Shown here: one piece after another, positions 1 through 9,806 of the stretch
How positions within the stretch are numbered: the first letter of the stretch is position 1
How the letters are laid out: each line of letters opens with the position of its first letter
Origin: a virus
Length of the DNA: 64,000 nt
Virus record (IMG/VR): IMGVR_UViG_3300025012_000026
Coordinates: 62,001 to 126,000 of that record
Strand: one strand, 5' to 3'
Program-made: the position numbers and the translations under genes
Notes under the pieces: generated by a model
The model's database searches: none
Told to the model about the DNA's origin: nothing
What the model saw: only the letters and a program-made list of their open reading frames with translations

Positions 1-1
1 T

Positions 2-190
2 TCTATAACTGGTGATTTTTATGAAGTTGGATATAATCCAGAAATTGGATGCTATTATTATAATTCTAATAATTTTATTGTAAATGGCGCTCCAAAAGAA
101 TTTATTTATAGTCCAATTTTAATAGCAATTAAAGGAATTGAGGTTTTAATAATATCAAATAATGTGATTTATGAGCAATTACATCCATAA
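2..190 (+). CDS. 3' end of an unidentified gene, probably tail-related (cut by window edge)
   Basis: The frame is open from the left edge and ends with TAA at 188-190, giving 62 visible codons that end in YEQLHP. The visible part is beta-rich and aromatic-rich (GYNPEIGCYYYNSNN), with no recognised domain. The next tail gene starts 19 nt after the stop on the same strand, so it is probably co-transcribed with the tail genes. The N-terminus lies outside the window and the function cannot be assigned. Confidence 0.6.
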   Translation, partial: SITGDFYEVGYNPEIGCYYYNSNNFIVNGAPKEFIYSPILIAIKGIEVLIISNNVIYEQLHP

Positions 191-209
191 TTAGAAAGAT
201 GGTGAATAA

Positions 210-1067
210 ATGATTCTTTCAGGTTTATTCCTTGGTGTAAGTTATTTTCAAAAAGTAATAGGAATTCCATCTCCAGTGCCAAAAATTTATGATTCGATAA
301 AAATCTATGGTGCTTCAACGATCGACAAACTACAAATAAAAAATATAGAAGTTGATAATACAACTTTGCAAAATACTATTATTACAGATAGTCTTTTTTG
401 GGGGCCAAATCATATTTTGTTGGCAGAATTCGAGAATAATTTAATTGGTGGAAATGTTGCAAATCTTGATTCTCCTGTAACGCATTGGCAAATTAGTAGG
501 AGAGAATCTGGTAGTGATGTATTGAAGATTTTGGGTACAGTTGTAGTAGGAACAACGGAATTCATAGATTATTTGTGTCAGCAAGGAAAAACATATATTT
601 ATGAAGTAAATGCGATAAATGCCAACCAAATTAGCGAAGCCTTTGTTACAGAAGCAGTGGAAATGGATTTCTATGGTTATTATTTGGTTTCAGAAGATGA
701 AGGTTTGGCATATAAATTTGACTTAAATGTTCAATCAGGTGCAAATGAATATGCAGAAGATGTAATTTTTTATGACGGATATGGTAAATATCCTGCAAAA
801 GCTATAGGTCAAAGAAAATATTTAAAAACAAGTATTTCAGCTATTTGTGCAACAGTAGATATAAACGGACAATTATTGCAAAGCGTGGAATATATGGATA
901 CATTAAGAGATTTTATAACAAATGGTAAAAGTAAAATATACAAAACAAGGAAAGGTTCGATACATCGGGTCTTTACACATAATTATAAAGAACCTATATG
1001 GAATGACGCAATTGGGCAACAAATTCAAGTTGTGACTTTTGATATAGTCGAAGACGCTAATGTTTAG
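210..1067 (+). CDS. Putative distal tail / baseplate protein with FnIII-like region
   Basis: 285 residues. Residues about 88-135 (HWQISRRE to TYIYEVNAI) have the alternating strand pattern of a fibronectin-III-like domain, common in tail proteins. The C-terminal third (KGSIHRVFTHNYKEP) resembles phage tail distal proteins. Start ATG 210 follows AGATGGTG. The gene lies directly before the hub protein gene, as is usual in tail operons. The structural role is inferred from position and fold-like features, not from a catalytic motif. Confidence 0.55.
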   Translation: MILSGLFLGVSYFQKVIGIPSPVPKIYDSIKIYGASTIDKLQIKNIEVDNTTLQNTIITDSLFWGPNHILLAEFENNLIGGNVANLDSPVTHWQISRRESGSDVLKILGTVVVGTTEFIDYLCQQGKTYIYEVNAINANQISEAFVTEAVEMDFYGYYLVSEDEGLAYKFDLNVQSGANEYAEDVIFYDGYGKYPAKAIGQRKYLKTSISAICATVDINGQLLQSVEYMDTLRDFITNGKSKIYKTRKGSIHRVFTHNYKEPIWNDAIGQQIQVVTFDIVEDANV

Positions 1068-1112
1068 AGTTATATAAAAGTTTAACCCGCTTGCGACTGG
1101 GAGGTGACTAAA

Positions 1113-2252
1113 ATGGCAACATTCCAAGATTATTTAAATGTCTTAAATTCTGGCACTTATAAGCAAAAAATAAGAGTTCAGTTTTTAAGATCGGAAGACG
1201 AATCTGTACGAGAAGATGTAACTTCTCTAGTTGAAAATGCTTCTGGTTCAATTAATATCCAACGAGCTAACGGAATTCGTCGCACATGCGACATAACTTT
1301 ATTTAATTTAGATGGCGAATATATACCCAATATTGATAATTTTTGGATTAGGCAGAAATTTCAGGTTTGGCTTGGTTTGGAAATGCCAGATGGTAGTGAT
1401 TATTTTATACCGCAAGGATTGTATATAGTTGATGATCCAAGTACAAGTTCAAAATTTAGCGAATCTAAGATAATAATTCATGGAGTTGATAAGTTTGGAA
1501 TTTTATCTGAAATAGGAGGAGAATTAGAAACAACTTATATTATTCCATTGGGGACAAATTTAATTACTGCGATAAATACCACACTGGCATTGATAAACGA
1601 CCCTAAAACACCAATTATTGATTTATCTCTTGTTTCTAAAACAGTCCCATATACCATGATATATGAAGTTGGACAAAAAATTGGTGACATCCTTATTGAT
1701 CTTGCTCAACTCTATTCTTGTAGTGCCTACTATGATTCTTTGGGGCAACTTAATATTGAAAAAGACATTGAAGATGATATTAAGCCATCTCAATGGGATT
1801 TTTCCGATACTAATCAATTTTTTTACAGAGGCGCGGTTAATAAATATAAATGGAGCGAAATGTATAATGCAGTAAAAGTAACATCCTCAAATATCAATGG
1901 ATTATCTTATACTCATACAGCCAGAGACATAAATTTATCTTCTCCAACTTCTATTCAGAATACGGGTTTCGAGAGAGTATTCCCATATACCTCTGACAAA
2001 TTGAGCACATTACAACAGGTTACTGATTTGGCTAATTATATTTTAAAAAGAAAAATTGCTTTACAAAATGAGGTGCAAATAACTTCAATTCCTATGTATC
2101 ATTTAGATTGTGATTTGGTTACGACAGTTACAGATAATAATTTAAAATTAACAAAAGAACGATTACTTATCAATTCGCTTACCATACCACTATCAACAGG
2201 TGGAGAAATGAGTTTAAATTGTGTAAAATCCAAAGAAATACCCTTTATATAA
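1113..2252 (+). CDS. Putative baseplate hub / tail protein
   Basis: 379 residues from ATG 1113, preceded by GGGAGGTGA (1099-1107). An upstream in-frame GTG at 1104 lies inside this ribosome site and is rejected. The N-terminus (DVTSLVENASGSINIQRANGIRR) and the DGSDYFIPQGLYIVDDPSTS segment match the pattern of Bacillota phage hub proteins (gp27 / late-control-D type folds). It lies between the distal tail protein and a small OB-like protein, the usual hub position. No enzymatic motif is visible. Confidence 0.6.
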   Translation: MATFQDYLNVLNSGTYKQKIRVQFLRSEDESVREDVTSLVENASGSINIQRANGIRRTCDITLFNLDGEYIPNIDNFWIRQKFQVWLGLEMPDGSDYFIPQGLYIVDDPSTSSKFSESKIIIHGVDKFGILSEIGGELETTYIIPLGTNLITAINTTLALINDPKTPIIDLSLVSKTVPYTMIYEVGQKIGDILIDLAQLYSCSAYYDSLGQLNIEKDIEDDIKPSQWDFSDTNQFFYRGAVNKYKWSEMYNAVKVTSSNINGLSYTHTARDINLSSPTSIQNTGFERVFPYTSDKLSTLQQVTDLANYILKRKIALQNEVQITSIPMYHLDCDLVTTVTDNNLKLTKERLLINSLTIPLSTGGEMSLNCVKSKEIPFI

Positions 2253-2281
2253 TAATTTTAAAAAGTAGGTGAAAATTAAAA

Positions 2282-2572
2282 ATGGACTTAAACTCATCAG
2301 AATTTGCTCAATTTTTAGATAAACTTATTGAAAAAAAAGCAAGACAAATAATTCAAGCTGAATATGCAAAATTTGGAAATCTAAAAGGATGGGTTGCTAC
2401 AATAGTAGGAGTTGCAGGTGATAATAGCACAGCAGATGTTCAACGCATTGGTGAATCTGTTACTATCCCATCACTTTTAAATAAAACTGGTGTAACCCTT
2501 TTGATAGGTGACGAAGTAGAATTACACAGCTTATCCTCGCTTTCCAATTCTTACATCGGAATAAAAAAATAA
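2282..2572 (+). CDS. Small baseplate protein, OB-fold-like
   Basis: 96 residues. Residues 37-95 have a short beta pattern (WVATIVGVAG, ADVQRIGESVTIP, GDEVELHS) like the small OB-fold proteins encoded after phage hub genes, which contribute to the tail spike base. The start ATG follows GTAGGTGAAAATTAAAA. There is a 29-nt gap from the hub gene and a 53-nt gap to the large tail protein gene. The assignment rests on pattern and order only. Confidence 0.5.
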   Translation: MDLNSSEFAQFLDKLIEKKARQIIQAEYAKFGNLKGWVATIVGVAGDNSTADVQRIGESVTIPSLLNKTGVTLLIGDEVELHSLSSLSNSYIGIKK

Positions 2573-2625
2573 TAATATTTCTCAAACTAATCCTACAATT
2601 TTTAAGAAAGGAGTGAAATTTTCTC

Positions 2626-4281
2626 ATGACAACAACTCCTCTATATCTCAATATAGACAATGGTATTTTTGAAGGGACAATAAAATCAAATAATAAAATA
2701 ATCACTTCGCCCCAAACTTTATTTTCTTCATATCCGTTAGATTCAAATTGGACGCAACATGGTAGTGGATGGACAACTGATAACAATAAAGTTACATTTA
2801 ATAATACAACATCTTCTAATACCTATTTAGATGAAATTTATACAATTGATCAAACAGTAATTAAAAAAATTATATTTAGAATTACAGCTAGTGGATTAAA
2901 TATTATTCCATTCACTGGTGATGATTTTTCAATTAAATTAACTTTAACTGATGCTGGTGGATTGAGTGGTAATATATTAGCAACAGAAACGCTTGCTTTC
3001 CCTTCTGGTACTTGGTCAGAACAACAATTCACTATTAGTTTGACACCATCTGCTCCAGCAAAATATATTTATGTTTACATTTTTACACGCAATTCAATTG
3101 GTCAATTAACATTTTGGGATGCAGAATGTTTTCAAGAAGGAGACGCGGCCAGAACAAATGGCAAATGGACTTCTAACATTCAAGATTTAGCCAAAGTAAC
3201 ACAACTTCCTATTACAAGTGGGCATATTCCTTTGAAAAATGTTTATTTTTACTATGGATATTTAGAAGATGTGGATGGAATGAATAATGTTGAATACAGT
3301 ATTGATAGATTAAATAAGGCAGATATAATAATTACTCATGAACCAAGTTTACTTAACACTAGACAATTGGTTGTAGTTAATTCACTTATTGCAGATAGTA
3401 AAGAAGTTTATGGATATGCAATAGTTGGGTCTACAGATGTATTAGAAGTGCCAGGATTTGTGATAGCGGCAAAGGCAATTATGGATCGTTGTTTCACATC
3501 GGGTTATGATGGTGTATTCTTTGATTGCTTTGGTTATGACTGGAAGGTTACAAGAGCACAACAAAACGAACTAATTGATTATGCTCATGCCAAAACTCCT
3601 GCTCTTAAGGTATTCGCAAATGCTTGGATTCCTGCAGATTGCCTAGATGATGTTGTGAATGCTACTTATAATCCAACTGGTGTAGTAACAAAACTTACTA
3701 CAAACGATTGGGTATTGTTAGAAAGTTTTTATTGTAATGCTTCGGGGTATAAAACTTTTCCAGATGCTTTTAATAAATATGCCACTACTGTATCTCTAGC
3801 AACTCCATTGGGTGTTAAAGTTTGTGGGTTGTCTTATGCATTGCCAACAACTTTATTGACAGATTTTAGAGACTGGGTTAACACTTATGTTTTAGCATCA
3901 GGATTTGGAATGCAAGGTTTTCAATATAGTACTGATATAGGAAGTGAGGATTTAAATTGGCCTTTGGAAATTTTTATTCCTCCAAATATTGGTACAACAT
4001 TAATATCCTCATTTGCACAAGTTCAAGCAGACACATATGAAGCGAAAACAAATGAGGGCATTATTTTGTTCACGTCTACGGATTCCCCATTGAAAAGAGA
4101 ATATAAGTCTTTTATTTTACCGTCTTCATTTAATGTTGTAACATACTTACCACAAATCAATGCTACAAGAGTTAGTATTATAAATTATTCAAGTGCAGAT
4201 AAAATTACATGGACTAAATTGGATAGTTTATCTGGAATAACGGACAGGTATTTTAAAACAGAAATAAGTGTCAGGAATTAA
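2626..4281 (+). CDS. Tail protein with glycosidase-like TIM-barrel domain
   Basis: 551 residues. The N-terminal ~190 residues form a beta-rich, carbohydrate-binding-like module (DSNWTQHGSGW). Residues about 200-445 resemble a GH114-like alpha/beta-barrel: VYFYYGYLED, then a strand ending in GYDGVFFDCFGYDW (about 293-306), where the acidic FFD is in the position expected for a catalytic carboxylate, then LKVFANAW and VLLESFY. A short C-terminal domain follows. Probably degrades or binds host surface glycans at the tail tip. Start ATG 2626 follows AAGAAAGGAGTG. Substrate is unknown. Confidence 0.6.
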   Translation: MTTTPLYLNIDNGIFEGTIKSNNKIITSPQTLFSSYPLDSNWTQHGSGWTTDNNKVTFNNTTSSNTYLDEIYTIDQTVIKKIIFRITASGLNIIPFTGDDFSIKLTLTDAGGLSGNILATETLAFPSGTWSEQQFTISLTPSAPAKYIYVYIFTRNSIGQLTFWDAECFQEGDAARTNGKWTSNIQDLAKVTQLPITSGHIPLKNVYFYYGYLEDVDGMNNVEYSIDRLNKADIIITHEPSLLNTRQLVVVNSLIADSKEVYGYAIVGSTDVLEVPGFVIAAKAIMDRCFTSGYDGVFFDCFGYDWKVTRAQQNELIDYAHAKTPALKVFANAWIPADCLDDVVNATYNPTGVVTKLTTNDWVLLESFYCNASGYKTFPDAFNKYATTVSLATPLGVKVCGLSYALPTTLLTDFRDWVNTYVLASGFGMQGFQYSTDIGSEDLNWPLEIFIPPNIGTTLISSFAQVQADTYEAKTNEGIILFTSTDSPLKREYKSFILPSSFNVVTYLPQINATRVSIINYSSADKITWTKLDSLSGITDRYFKTEISVRN

Positions 4282-4301
4282 AAAGGAGGAAAAATACATA
4301 A

Positions 4302-5030
4302 ATGGCTAAATCAAATCTTCCAAATAATAGTCTAACAAATGATAATCTTACAGCAGAAGCAATTCATTTAACAACATTATACAATACAAAACCTCGCTCA
4401 AGCTCAGGTCAAGCGAGTTTCATATCTTCAACTTCTGGAGTTACTTATACGACATTAGGTTCGGCATATGATAATCAAGGACAAGAGGGGTTATTACAAG
4501 TATTACAATTAGCACTTGATAGTTATCTTGTTACAGCAGATGATTATAATGGAATTACTGATAGTATTACACAAGTTACTGATGATCTTATTACGCATTC
4601 TAATAATACTTCTAATCCGCACGCTGTAACTGCCACTCAAATAGAGGCAATTCCCCTAACTCAAAAAGGAGTCGCAAATGGGGTTGCTACCTTGAATTCA
4701 AGTGGTTATCCAGTCGAAAAGACATATGTAACTGGTTCATATACAGGTGATGGTTTAGCATCAAGAAATATAATCTTAGGCTTTCAACCTTCTGCCGTTT
4801 TTGTGATGTTAAGTTATGGTATAAGACATGTCAATGCTTACGATTACGATAGTGGATTAGCAATAGCTGGATATCCAGCTCAAGCAAATTCCGATGTTGG
4901 ATTAAAGACGCTTATTGCAGTTATAAGTACAGGGTTTAATGTAGGACATTATACTTTTTTTTCTGGCACCACCTATATTATATCGAATAATCAAAACACC
5001 ATAAAATATAATTATATAGCATTTAGATAA
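4302..5030 (+). CDS. Tail fibre / receptor-binding protein
   Basis: 242 residues, preceded by AAAAGGAGG. The segment QKGVANGVATLNSSGYP (about 125-141) is a recurrent fibre motif marking the start of the C-terminal fibre tip; the tip itself (GFQPSAVFVMLSYG) resembles other Bacillota phage fibres. The N-terminal half is low-complexity Ser/Thr/Asn-rich, as in trimeric shaft regions. It sits between the glycosidase-like tail protein and the fibre-assembly-type gene. Confidence 0.65.
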   Translation: MAKSNLPNNSLTNDNLTAEAIHLTTLYNTKPRSSSGQASFISSTSGVTYTTLGSAYDNQGQEGLLQVLQLALDSYLVTADDYNGITDSITQVTDDLITHSNNTSNPHAVTATQIEAIPLTQKGVANGVATLNSSGYPVEKTYVTGSYTGDGLASRNIILGFQPSAVFVMLSYGIRHVNAYDYDSGLAIAGYPAQANSDVGLKTLIAVISTGFNVGHYTFFSGTTYIISNNQNTIKYNYIAFR

Positions 5031-5047
5031 GATAAGGAGAGAAGAAA

Positions 5048-5740
5048 ATGATAATTCATAAATCTACTAAAAGCGTAGAAACAAGTTCGATAAGTACAAA
5101 TAAAAACTTTGGCAATTATGAAAATGTATTTGTAGTTGATGATTCAAGTGAATTAGGACAAAAAATACTAATTAATCAACCATATTTTGATTTCGTATTA
5201 GATAATGATGGAAATTTGATTGATATAATTCCAATAGAAAGACCACCACAACAACCTCAACCACTATCAGAAATAGAAACACTTCGCCTAGAACAAGTCC
5301 AAACAAAATCAGAATTAATTACTATTAAACAAACTTTTAATTTAATTCCCCCTATTGAAAATACAATAACATTGGAAGATTATCAGAAGAATAAAATTTA
5401 TGAGTTAAGTTTGGAATGTGAACAGGAAATACTTGCAGGATTCTATTCTTCATGTCGAGGAACACAGGAGTGGTTTACTAACACTAGAGACGATCAAAAC
5501 CGAGTTATAAGTCAAGCAACATTAGCAACTCTCAATCCTTCCTTTATTCCAGAATGGAAAAGTGCGTCTGAAACAATTTGCACTCCGTTTACTATGGAAC
5601 AAATCGTACAATTAGCAACAGAAGGTGCAACTTTTATGACAGAAAGGATTAAGGTGTTTGAAATCTTACGAAATCAAGTTGTGGCATGTAAGACTATTGA
5701 ATGTGTGGGTGAGATAGTGTGGGAAAATTATGTATGGTAA
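5048..5740 (+). CDS. Tail fibre assembly / DUF4376-like protein
   Basis: 230 residues. It has a Pro/Gln-rich linker (RPPQQPQPLSE, about 75-85), then a helical C-terminal domain starting near KIYELSLECEQEILAGF with a region like DUF4376 of phage fibre-associated proteins (SSCRGTQEWFTNTRDDQNR). It directly follows the fibre gene, the usual chaperone/attachment position. The 3' end overlaps the next start by 11 nt. Whether it is a chaperone or a structural connector cannot be told from sequence. Confidence 0.55.
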   Translation: MIIHKSTKSVETSSISTNKNFGNYENVFVVDDSSELGQKILINQPYFDFVLDNDGNLIDIIPIERPPQQPQPLSEIETLRLEQVQTKSELITIKQTFNLIPPIENTITLEDYQKNKIYELSLECEQEILAGFYSSCRGTQEWFTNTRDDQNRVISQATLATLNPSFIPEWKSASETICTPFTMEQIVQLATEGATFMTERIKVFEILRNQVVACKTIECVGEIVWENYVW

Positions 5741-6182
5741 GCAGTTAATAAAATATCTATCTCTCTTCTTTATTATGGGTATGATTTATTTCACCTTAGA
5801 GGGAGTGTGGCGTAGCAATGCAAATATAATTATGTTACTAATAGGTGGAATTTGTAGTGTATTAATTGGATTGCTTAATGAGTATCCACAATATTATAAA
5901 TTAAAAATATATCAACAAACTTTAATTGGAACTTTTATAGTTTTAATTGTCGAGTTTGTTTCTGGTATGTTTTTTAATGTGTTTTTAGAGATGAACCTAT
6001 GGAATTACTCAGATACATGGGGGAATTTATATAGACAGATTTGTATCCCATATACAATATTGTGGATGCTAATAGTTCCATTCTGTATTTTTGTTGATGA
6101 TTGGCTTAGATTCAAATTATATAATGAATGTGAAATGTATAGTTTAAAAGAAATATATTTAGACTTAATCAAACTAAAATAA
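5730..6182 (+). CDS. Four-helix membrane protein, CmpB / type IV ABC permease-like (PF06541-like)
   Basis: 150 residues with four hydrophobic segments at about 8-26, 31-50, 66-86 and 106-124. The signature EFVSGMFFNVF...LWNYSD...QICIPY matches the putative ABC-transporter type IV (CmpB) family, found both in host Bacillota and in phages. The reading frame overlaps the previous gene by 11 nt, so it is translationally coupled. A role in lysis or membrane remodelling is only a guess from its place in a late operon. Confidence 0.55.
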   Translation: MYGKQLIKYLSLFFIMGMIYFTLEGVWRSNANIIMLLIGGICSVLIGLLNEYPQYYKLKIYQQTLIGTFIVLIVEFVSGMFFNVFLEMNLWNYSDTWGNLYRQICIPYTILWMLIVPFCIFVDDWLRFKLYNECEMYSLKEIYLDLIKLK

Positions 6183-6227
6183 AAATAACCAAATGGAATG
6201 ACATTTTAAAGGAGGTGAAAATAAAAA

Positions 6228-6470
6228 ATGGCAACTTCTATCGTATCTTCGAATGATTTTTACACTACAATTATTAACAATGAAATTATAACATTTGAAT
6301 CTCCATTATCTGGTATAACTATTGAAGCAAAAGATCAAATTTCTATTAAAATTAATAATTCAGATACTATGGCTACTTCTTTTTTAATCATTACTGATGC
6401 ATTAATTAATTCAATGCAAATTATGTCTCCTAGTGGAACACAAGTTAAGTGGTATGGTACAGCTTTTTAG
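6228..6470 (+). CDS. Small structural-operon protein of unknown function
   Basis: 80 residues with a strong AAAGGAGGTG site. The protein is beta-rich (ITFESPLSGITIEAKDQISIKI) and lacks Cys, signal peptide and membrane segments. It is placed among tail or decoration-type genes; probably a small virion protein. Confidence 0.45.
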   Translation: MATSIVSSNDFYTTIINNEIITFESPLSGITIEAKDQISIKINNSDTMATSFLIITDALINSMQIMSPSGTQVKWYGTAF

Positions 6471-6523
6471 TTTCGTTTTAATAAACAAAATAAATAAATA
6501 CATAAAAGAAAGGTCGTGTTTTT

Positions 6524-7237
6524 GTGGCTTTAATAGAATTAGGAACTCTTAGGGATTATTGGAAGAAAGTATATGACAGTATCATAGCACATGATGCTGT
6601 TGATTCAGGAGATCCCCTTAAAATTGGTGGGAAAGCGTCTACTGATGCACCGACTGCTGTATCAGTAGGCGACAGAGTTAATGCGTGGTTTGATTTAAAT
6701 GGAAGATTAATGGTTAAAAATGATCAGTCTTTACCAACTGGAGCATCAACAGAAGCAAAACAGGATACTTTAATAGCAAAAGATTTTGCTACTCAAACAA
6801 CTTTGGCATCATTATTGGCAAAAGTAATATCTGCTCCTGCAACAGAAGCTAAACAGGATACAATTATTACATACGTAGATCAATTAGAAACAATATTAAC
6901 TGCAATTAAGGATACAGCGGGAATAAAAAAAATAACAGATCCTATTATTATTGCCGATAAAGAAGCAACTGCTTTTGAACAAGTAACTGTAGATAATACA
7001 GCAGGAGGAACTATTTTAACTTCTGCAACTTATGCAACAAATACAAAAGCTTACATAACAGTAGAAAATAATAATATTAGATTTAGAATTGATGGTGGAA
7101 TACCAACTGCAACATTAGGCCACTTAGTAGCAATGGGAAGTTTAATTGAGTTAAATAGTAATAGTGATATTGTTAATTTTAAGGGTATTGCAATTTCTGA
7201 AACAAGTGCTGTACTAAATTGTACTTATTTAAGTTAA
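6524..7237 (+). CDS. Putative virion protein with repeated EAKQDT linker motif
   Basis: 237 residues from GTG 6524 behind AAAGGTCGTG. The N-terminus carries DPLKIGGKASTDAPTAVSVG, a short pattern recurrent in phage virion proteins. The motif ATEAKQDT / STEAKQDT occurs twice (about 76-83 and 106-113), suggesting a repeated helical linker. The C-terminal ~100 residues are beta-rich (AYITVENNNIRFRIDGG). Probably a structural protein; exact role unknown. Confidence 0.5.
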   Translation: MALIELGTLRDYWKKVYDSIIAHDAVDSGDPLKIGGKASTDAPTAVSVGDRVNAWFDLNGRLMVKNDQSLPTGASTEAKQDTLIAKDFATQTTLASLLAKVISAPATEAKQDTIITYVDQLETILTAIKDTAGIKKITDPIIIADKEATAFEQVTVDNTAGGTILTSATYATNTKAYITVENNNIRFRIDGGIPTATLGHLVAMGSLIELNSNSDIVNFKGIAISETSAVLNCTYLS

Positions 7238-7301
7238 TAAGAAAGAATTTTTTAAATAACTAATAAGCAAATATAAAATAATAATAAGGAGGAATTATAA
7301 A

Positions 7302-7655
7302 ATGGGATTTATTACAAATCCAAGTCCAGTTTTAGGAAACGACCCTAATAATTTACCCAAACAAATGTCTGTTACTGAGAGTGGTGTAGTGAACGTATCT
7401 GTAAATGGGAGTTTACCGAACCAAACTTTAGCAGAACAACTCACTGACGTTGATGCAGTAGTCAATGTTTTAACCTTTTCTGCAAACATAGAAGCAATTG
7501 AGATATATCACGAAGAAGCAACTTGGCAAACATTCATAGTTAACGGATTAACGATTATTGTCCCTGCTGGTGGTTATCGAACTCCTATTGCTGGTGTAGT
7601 TGGTTTAACTGTTACTATCCCTGCTATATCATGCATTGTAGGGAGGTTGGTATAA
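7302..7655 (+). CDS. Small virion-operon protein
   Basis: 117 residues behind AAGGAGG. The Pro-rich start MGFITNPSPVLGNDPNNLPK is followed by beta-rich sequence with a terminal hydrophobic region (VVGLTVTIPAISCIVGRLV). It ends 2 nt before the next start and contains that gene's ribosome site. Structural role inferred from context. Confidence 0.45.
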   Translation: MGFITNPSPVLGNDPNNLPKQMSVTESGVVNVSVNGSLPNQTLAEQLTDVDAVVNVLTFSANIEAIEIYHEEATWQTFIVNGLTIIVPAGGYRTPIAGVVGLTVTIPAISCIVGRLV

Positions 7656-7657
7656 AA

Positions 7658-9721
7658 ATGTTTGGATATAATCCACCACCTATCGAAAGTTCTTACCCTC
7701 GTGTGTCTGGGGAAAAAATCATAAAGAAACATCGCATTCTCTTTGTTGGGCCACATCAAACGTTAGGCGCAAGCCATATGCCTTTGCCAATCGAAGCGTT
7801 CCAAGGTGGGTATTTGTGCGAAGTATGTTCGTGGGAATCACTTGTTTTTAATGCAAATGATTGGAAAAATGAAGTTGATGTTATAGTAATAAATACTCAA
7901 TCAGAATTATGTATTACTAATTTTGTAACGGGGGTTGAAATAAAAACAGCGATTAGTACAATGATGTCTGCTGGAGTAAAGTTGATTCTTTTTTTAGGTG
8001 ATGCAACTTATAATATTAGGGTTTTTGCTGCCGATGGAACATATACAAGTACTAGTTTGGCGAGTTTATTAGGTGGCCTATCGTCTGGCCCTTCAAAAAA
8101 CTTTTCTGCACAAACTGGAACATTTCAACATAGTGACCCCTATCCATTTGGGACTACGGAAATATTACAATCAGGGATTATCCCTTCAACTTCTGGAAGC
8201 TTGGATCTTATCGCTAGTGATCCATTGGTTGTTTTCCCCGTTAAAGCTGTTCAGAGTGAAGTTGTTGCAAAAATGGTTGCCTATAAACCTAATTCATTTT
8301 TCGTAGTAGCACATGGAGGTGGTTCGGGAGCAACGGCAAGTGTTCAAGCGTATTGGAAATACGTGAAAAGTAACGTACTGATAGATATCTTGCTTGGTAA
8401 GGATAATAACGCAAGATTAGCACTAGATGCTCAAAATGGCAGGAAAATAGCAGCGTTAGGCGTTGATCTGGACGTTACTACAGACCTTGCGGCAGCACAA
8501 TCACTACATGAATCGTTTGGATCAAATATTCCCATGGAGTGGGGTCTAGTTGCTGATAATGTTACAGATGATGTAGCGGGATTTTATCGAGGACTGCCCG
8601 GTATAACGAGACTCGTATCACATACTAAATCCCACTATAACACTGTTATTACGGTTACGGATGAATTGCATACAATACCATCAAGTCAATTAGTAAGGCT
8701 TAACAGGCCTTTTAAAGCTATGTTGACATCCGTAAAAACTGTTGATGATGTAACCACGTTTACTAGAAAAACGGGGGATATAATTAGAACGGGTTCAGAC
8801 GTTGGTAAATATGTAATAAATGGAGCAACCGACATAGGATCAGTAGGGCAGTTGCTTGACGGGTATCTTAAATTTAATTCTGCAGATGTAGGCAAACAAT
8901 TGAAAATCACTTATACATGCAGTGATGAAGCTGCAGAGGTTATAGGTAGTTTAAATACATTGAAGGCTAAAGGTGCATTGACCAAGTCTGTCGTGTACAC
9001 GACGATGGGTGCCCATTCTGTTGAACCTTCATCACTTTTAATGGCAGAAGAAGAAGAGGTAATTATTGCTGACTATCTACCGTTTCCATCATATTCACGG
9101 GCTTGGCATACTTCTAGAACTCAGAAAAAGATGCCTTTCATGCTTGGAACTACATTGCAATCAGTGGCGACATGGAATTCTTCGAATGATTCAAGTTGGT
9201 ATCAGACTACTAAAGCTGATGCGAAAGTAACATATATAACTGATGCTATTACTAGGTGTAATTCATTGGATATACCATATGTATTCTACATGCACGATTT
9301 TCCGATATCTGAAACTGCTTTGGGTGGTGCATGGTTAGGTGCTGGATACGCTGACTGGAAGAAAGCGTCATATGAAGAAACTAAAGCATATTTGCAGGAA
9401 ATGTACACTTGGGTAATTGCCCAATTAGTCGCACAAAATCCGTTCTGGATGACGAGGGGGGAATATGTTGAAAGATATTATTACCTCAATAAATATCTTT
9501 CTTATGATATTGTAGAAGCCAATAATGGATATAAAATTTCCGTTAAAAATAATGGGAGAAAAGATATTAAGGGGATTACTCTTAGACTTCCATTCGACTC
9601 TGATCCAACCGTTGTTAGATTGCTAAATGGAGCCGATGTATTCAGTTCTTACACAAATGAAGTAAAAACTGTATGGTTTGATTTAGTGGCGGGGAGTTCT
9701 TCTGTGTTAATGGTTCACTAA
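7658..9721 (+). CDS. Large tail-associated protein with NodB-like deacetylase domain
   Basis: 687 residues from ATG 7658, with GGGAGG at 7641-7646; an upstream in-frame ATG at 7631 lies inside the preceding gene and is less likely. The first ~240 residues form an alpha/beta domain (HRILFVGPHQT, VDVIVINTQ). A polysaccharide-deacetylase-like core follows: GVDLDV (Asp270, Asp272) and the metal-binding type motif SHTKSH (His322, His326), with FYMHDFP near the C-terminal third. An apparent insertion occurs at about 340-430. It may modify host wall or capsule glycans at the tail tip. Substrate and activity unproven. Confidence 0.55.
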   Translation: MFGYNPPPIESSYPRVSGEKIIKKHRILFVGPHQTLGASHMPLPIEAFQGGYLCEVCSWESLVFNANDWKNEVDVIVINTQSELCITNFVTGVEIKTAISTMMSAGVKLILFLGDATYNIRVFAADGTYTSTSLASLLGGLSSGPSKNFSAQTGTFQHSDPYPFGTTEILQSGIIPSTSGSLDLIASDPLVVFPVKAVQSEVVAKMVAYKPNSFFVVAHGGGSGATASVQAYWKYVKSNVLIDILLGKDNNARLALDAQNGRKIAALGVDLDVTTDLAAAQSLHESFGSNIPMEWGLVADNVTDDVAGFYRGLPGITRLVSHTKSHYNTVITVTDELHTIPSSQLVRLNRPFKAMLTSVKTVDDVTTFTRKTGDIIRTGSDVGKYVINGATDIGSVGQLLDGYLKFNSADVGKQLKITYTCSDEAAEVIGSLNTLKAKGALTKSVVYTTMGAHSVEPSSLLMAEEEEVIIADYLPFPSYSRAWHTSRTQKKMPFMLGTTLQSVATWNSSNDSSWYQTTKADAKVTYITDAITRCNSLDIPYVFYMHDFPISETALGGAWLGAGYADWKKASYEETKAYLQEMYTWVIAQLVAQNPFWMTRGEYVERYYYLNKYLSYDIVEANNGYKISVKNNGRKDIKGITLRLPFDSDPTVVRLLNGADVFSSYTNEVKTVWFDLVAGSSSVLMVH

Positions 9722-9774
9722 TCTTCGCTAAAGACTGCTAAATCGAAGGTTGGTAAAAACAACTAATAATTCAA

Positions 9775-9806
9775 AGAGAGTGTAAACATACACTCTCTAA
9801 TTTTAT
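9775..9806 (+). terminator. Rho-independent terminator after the tail operon
   Basis: Perfect 10-bp stem AGAGAGTGTA / TACACTCTCT (9775-9784 with 9789-9798), 4-nt loop, followed by the T-rich AATTTTATACTT. Confidence 0.8.

Noticed and set aside
8073-8306. Frame inside the deacetylase-like gene
   Set aside because: Out-of-frame shadow of a well supported gene; no ribosome site.
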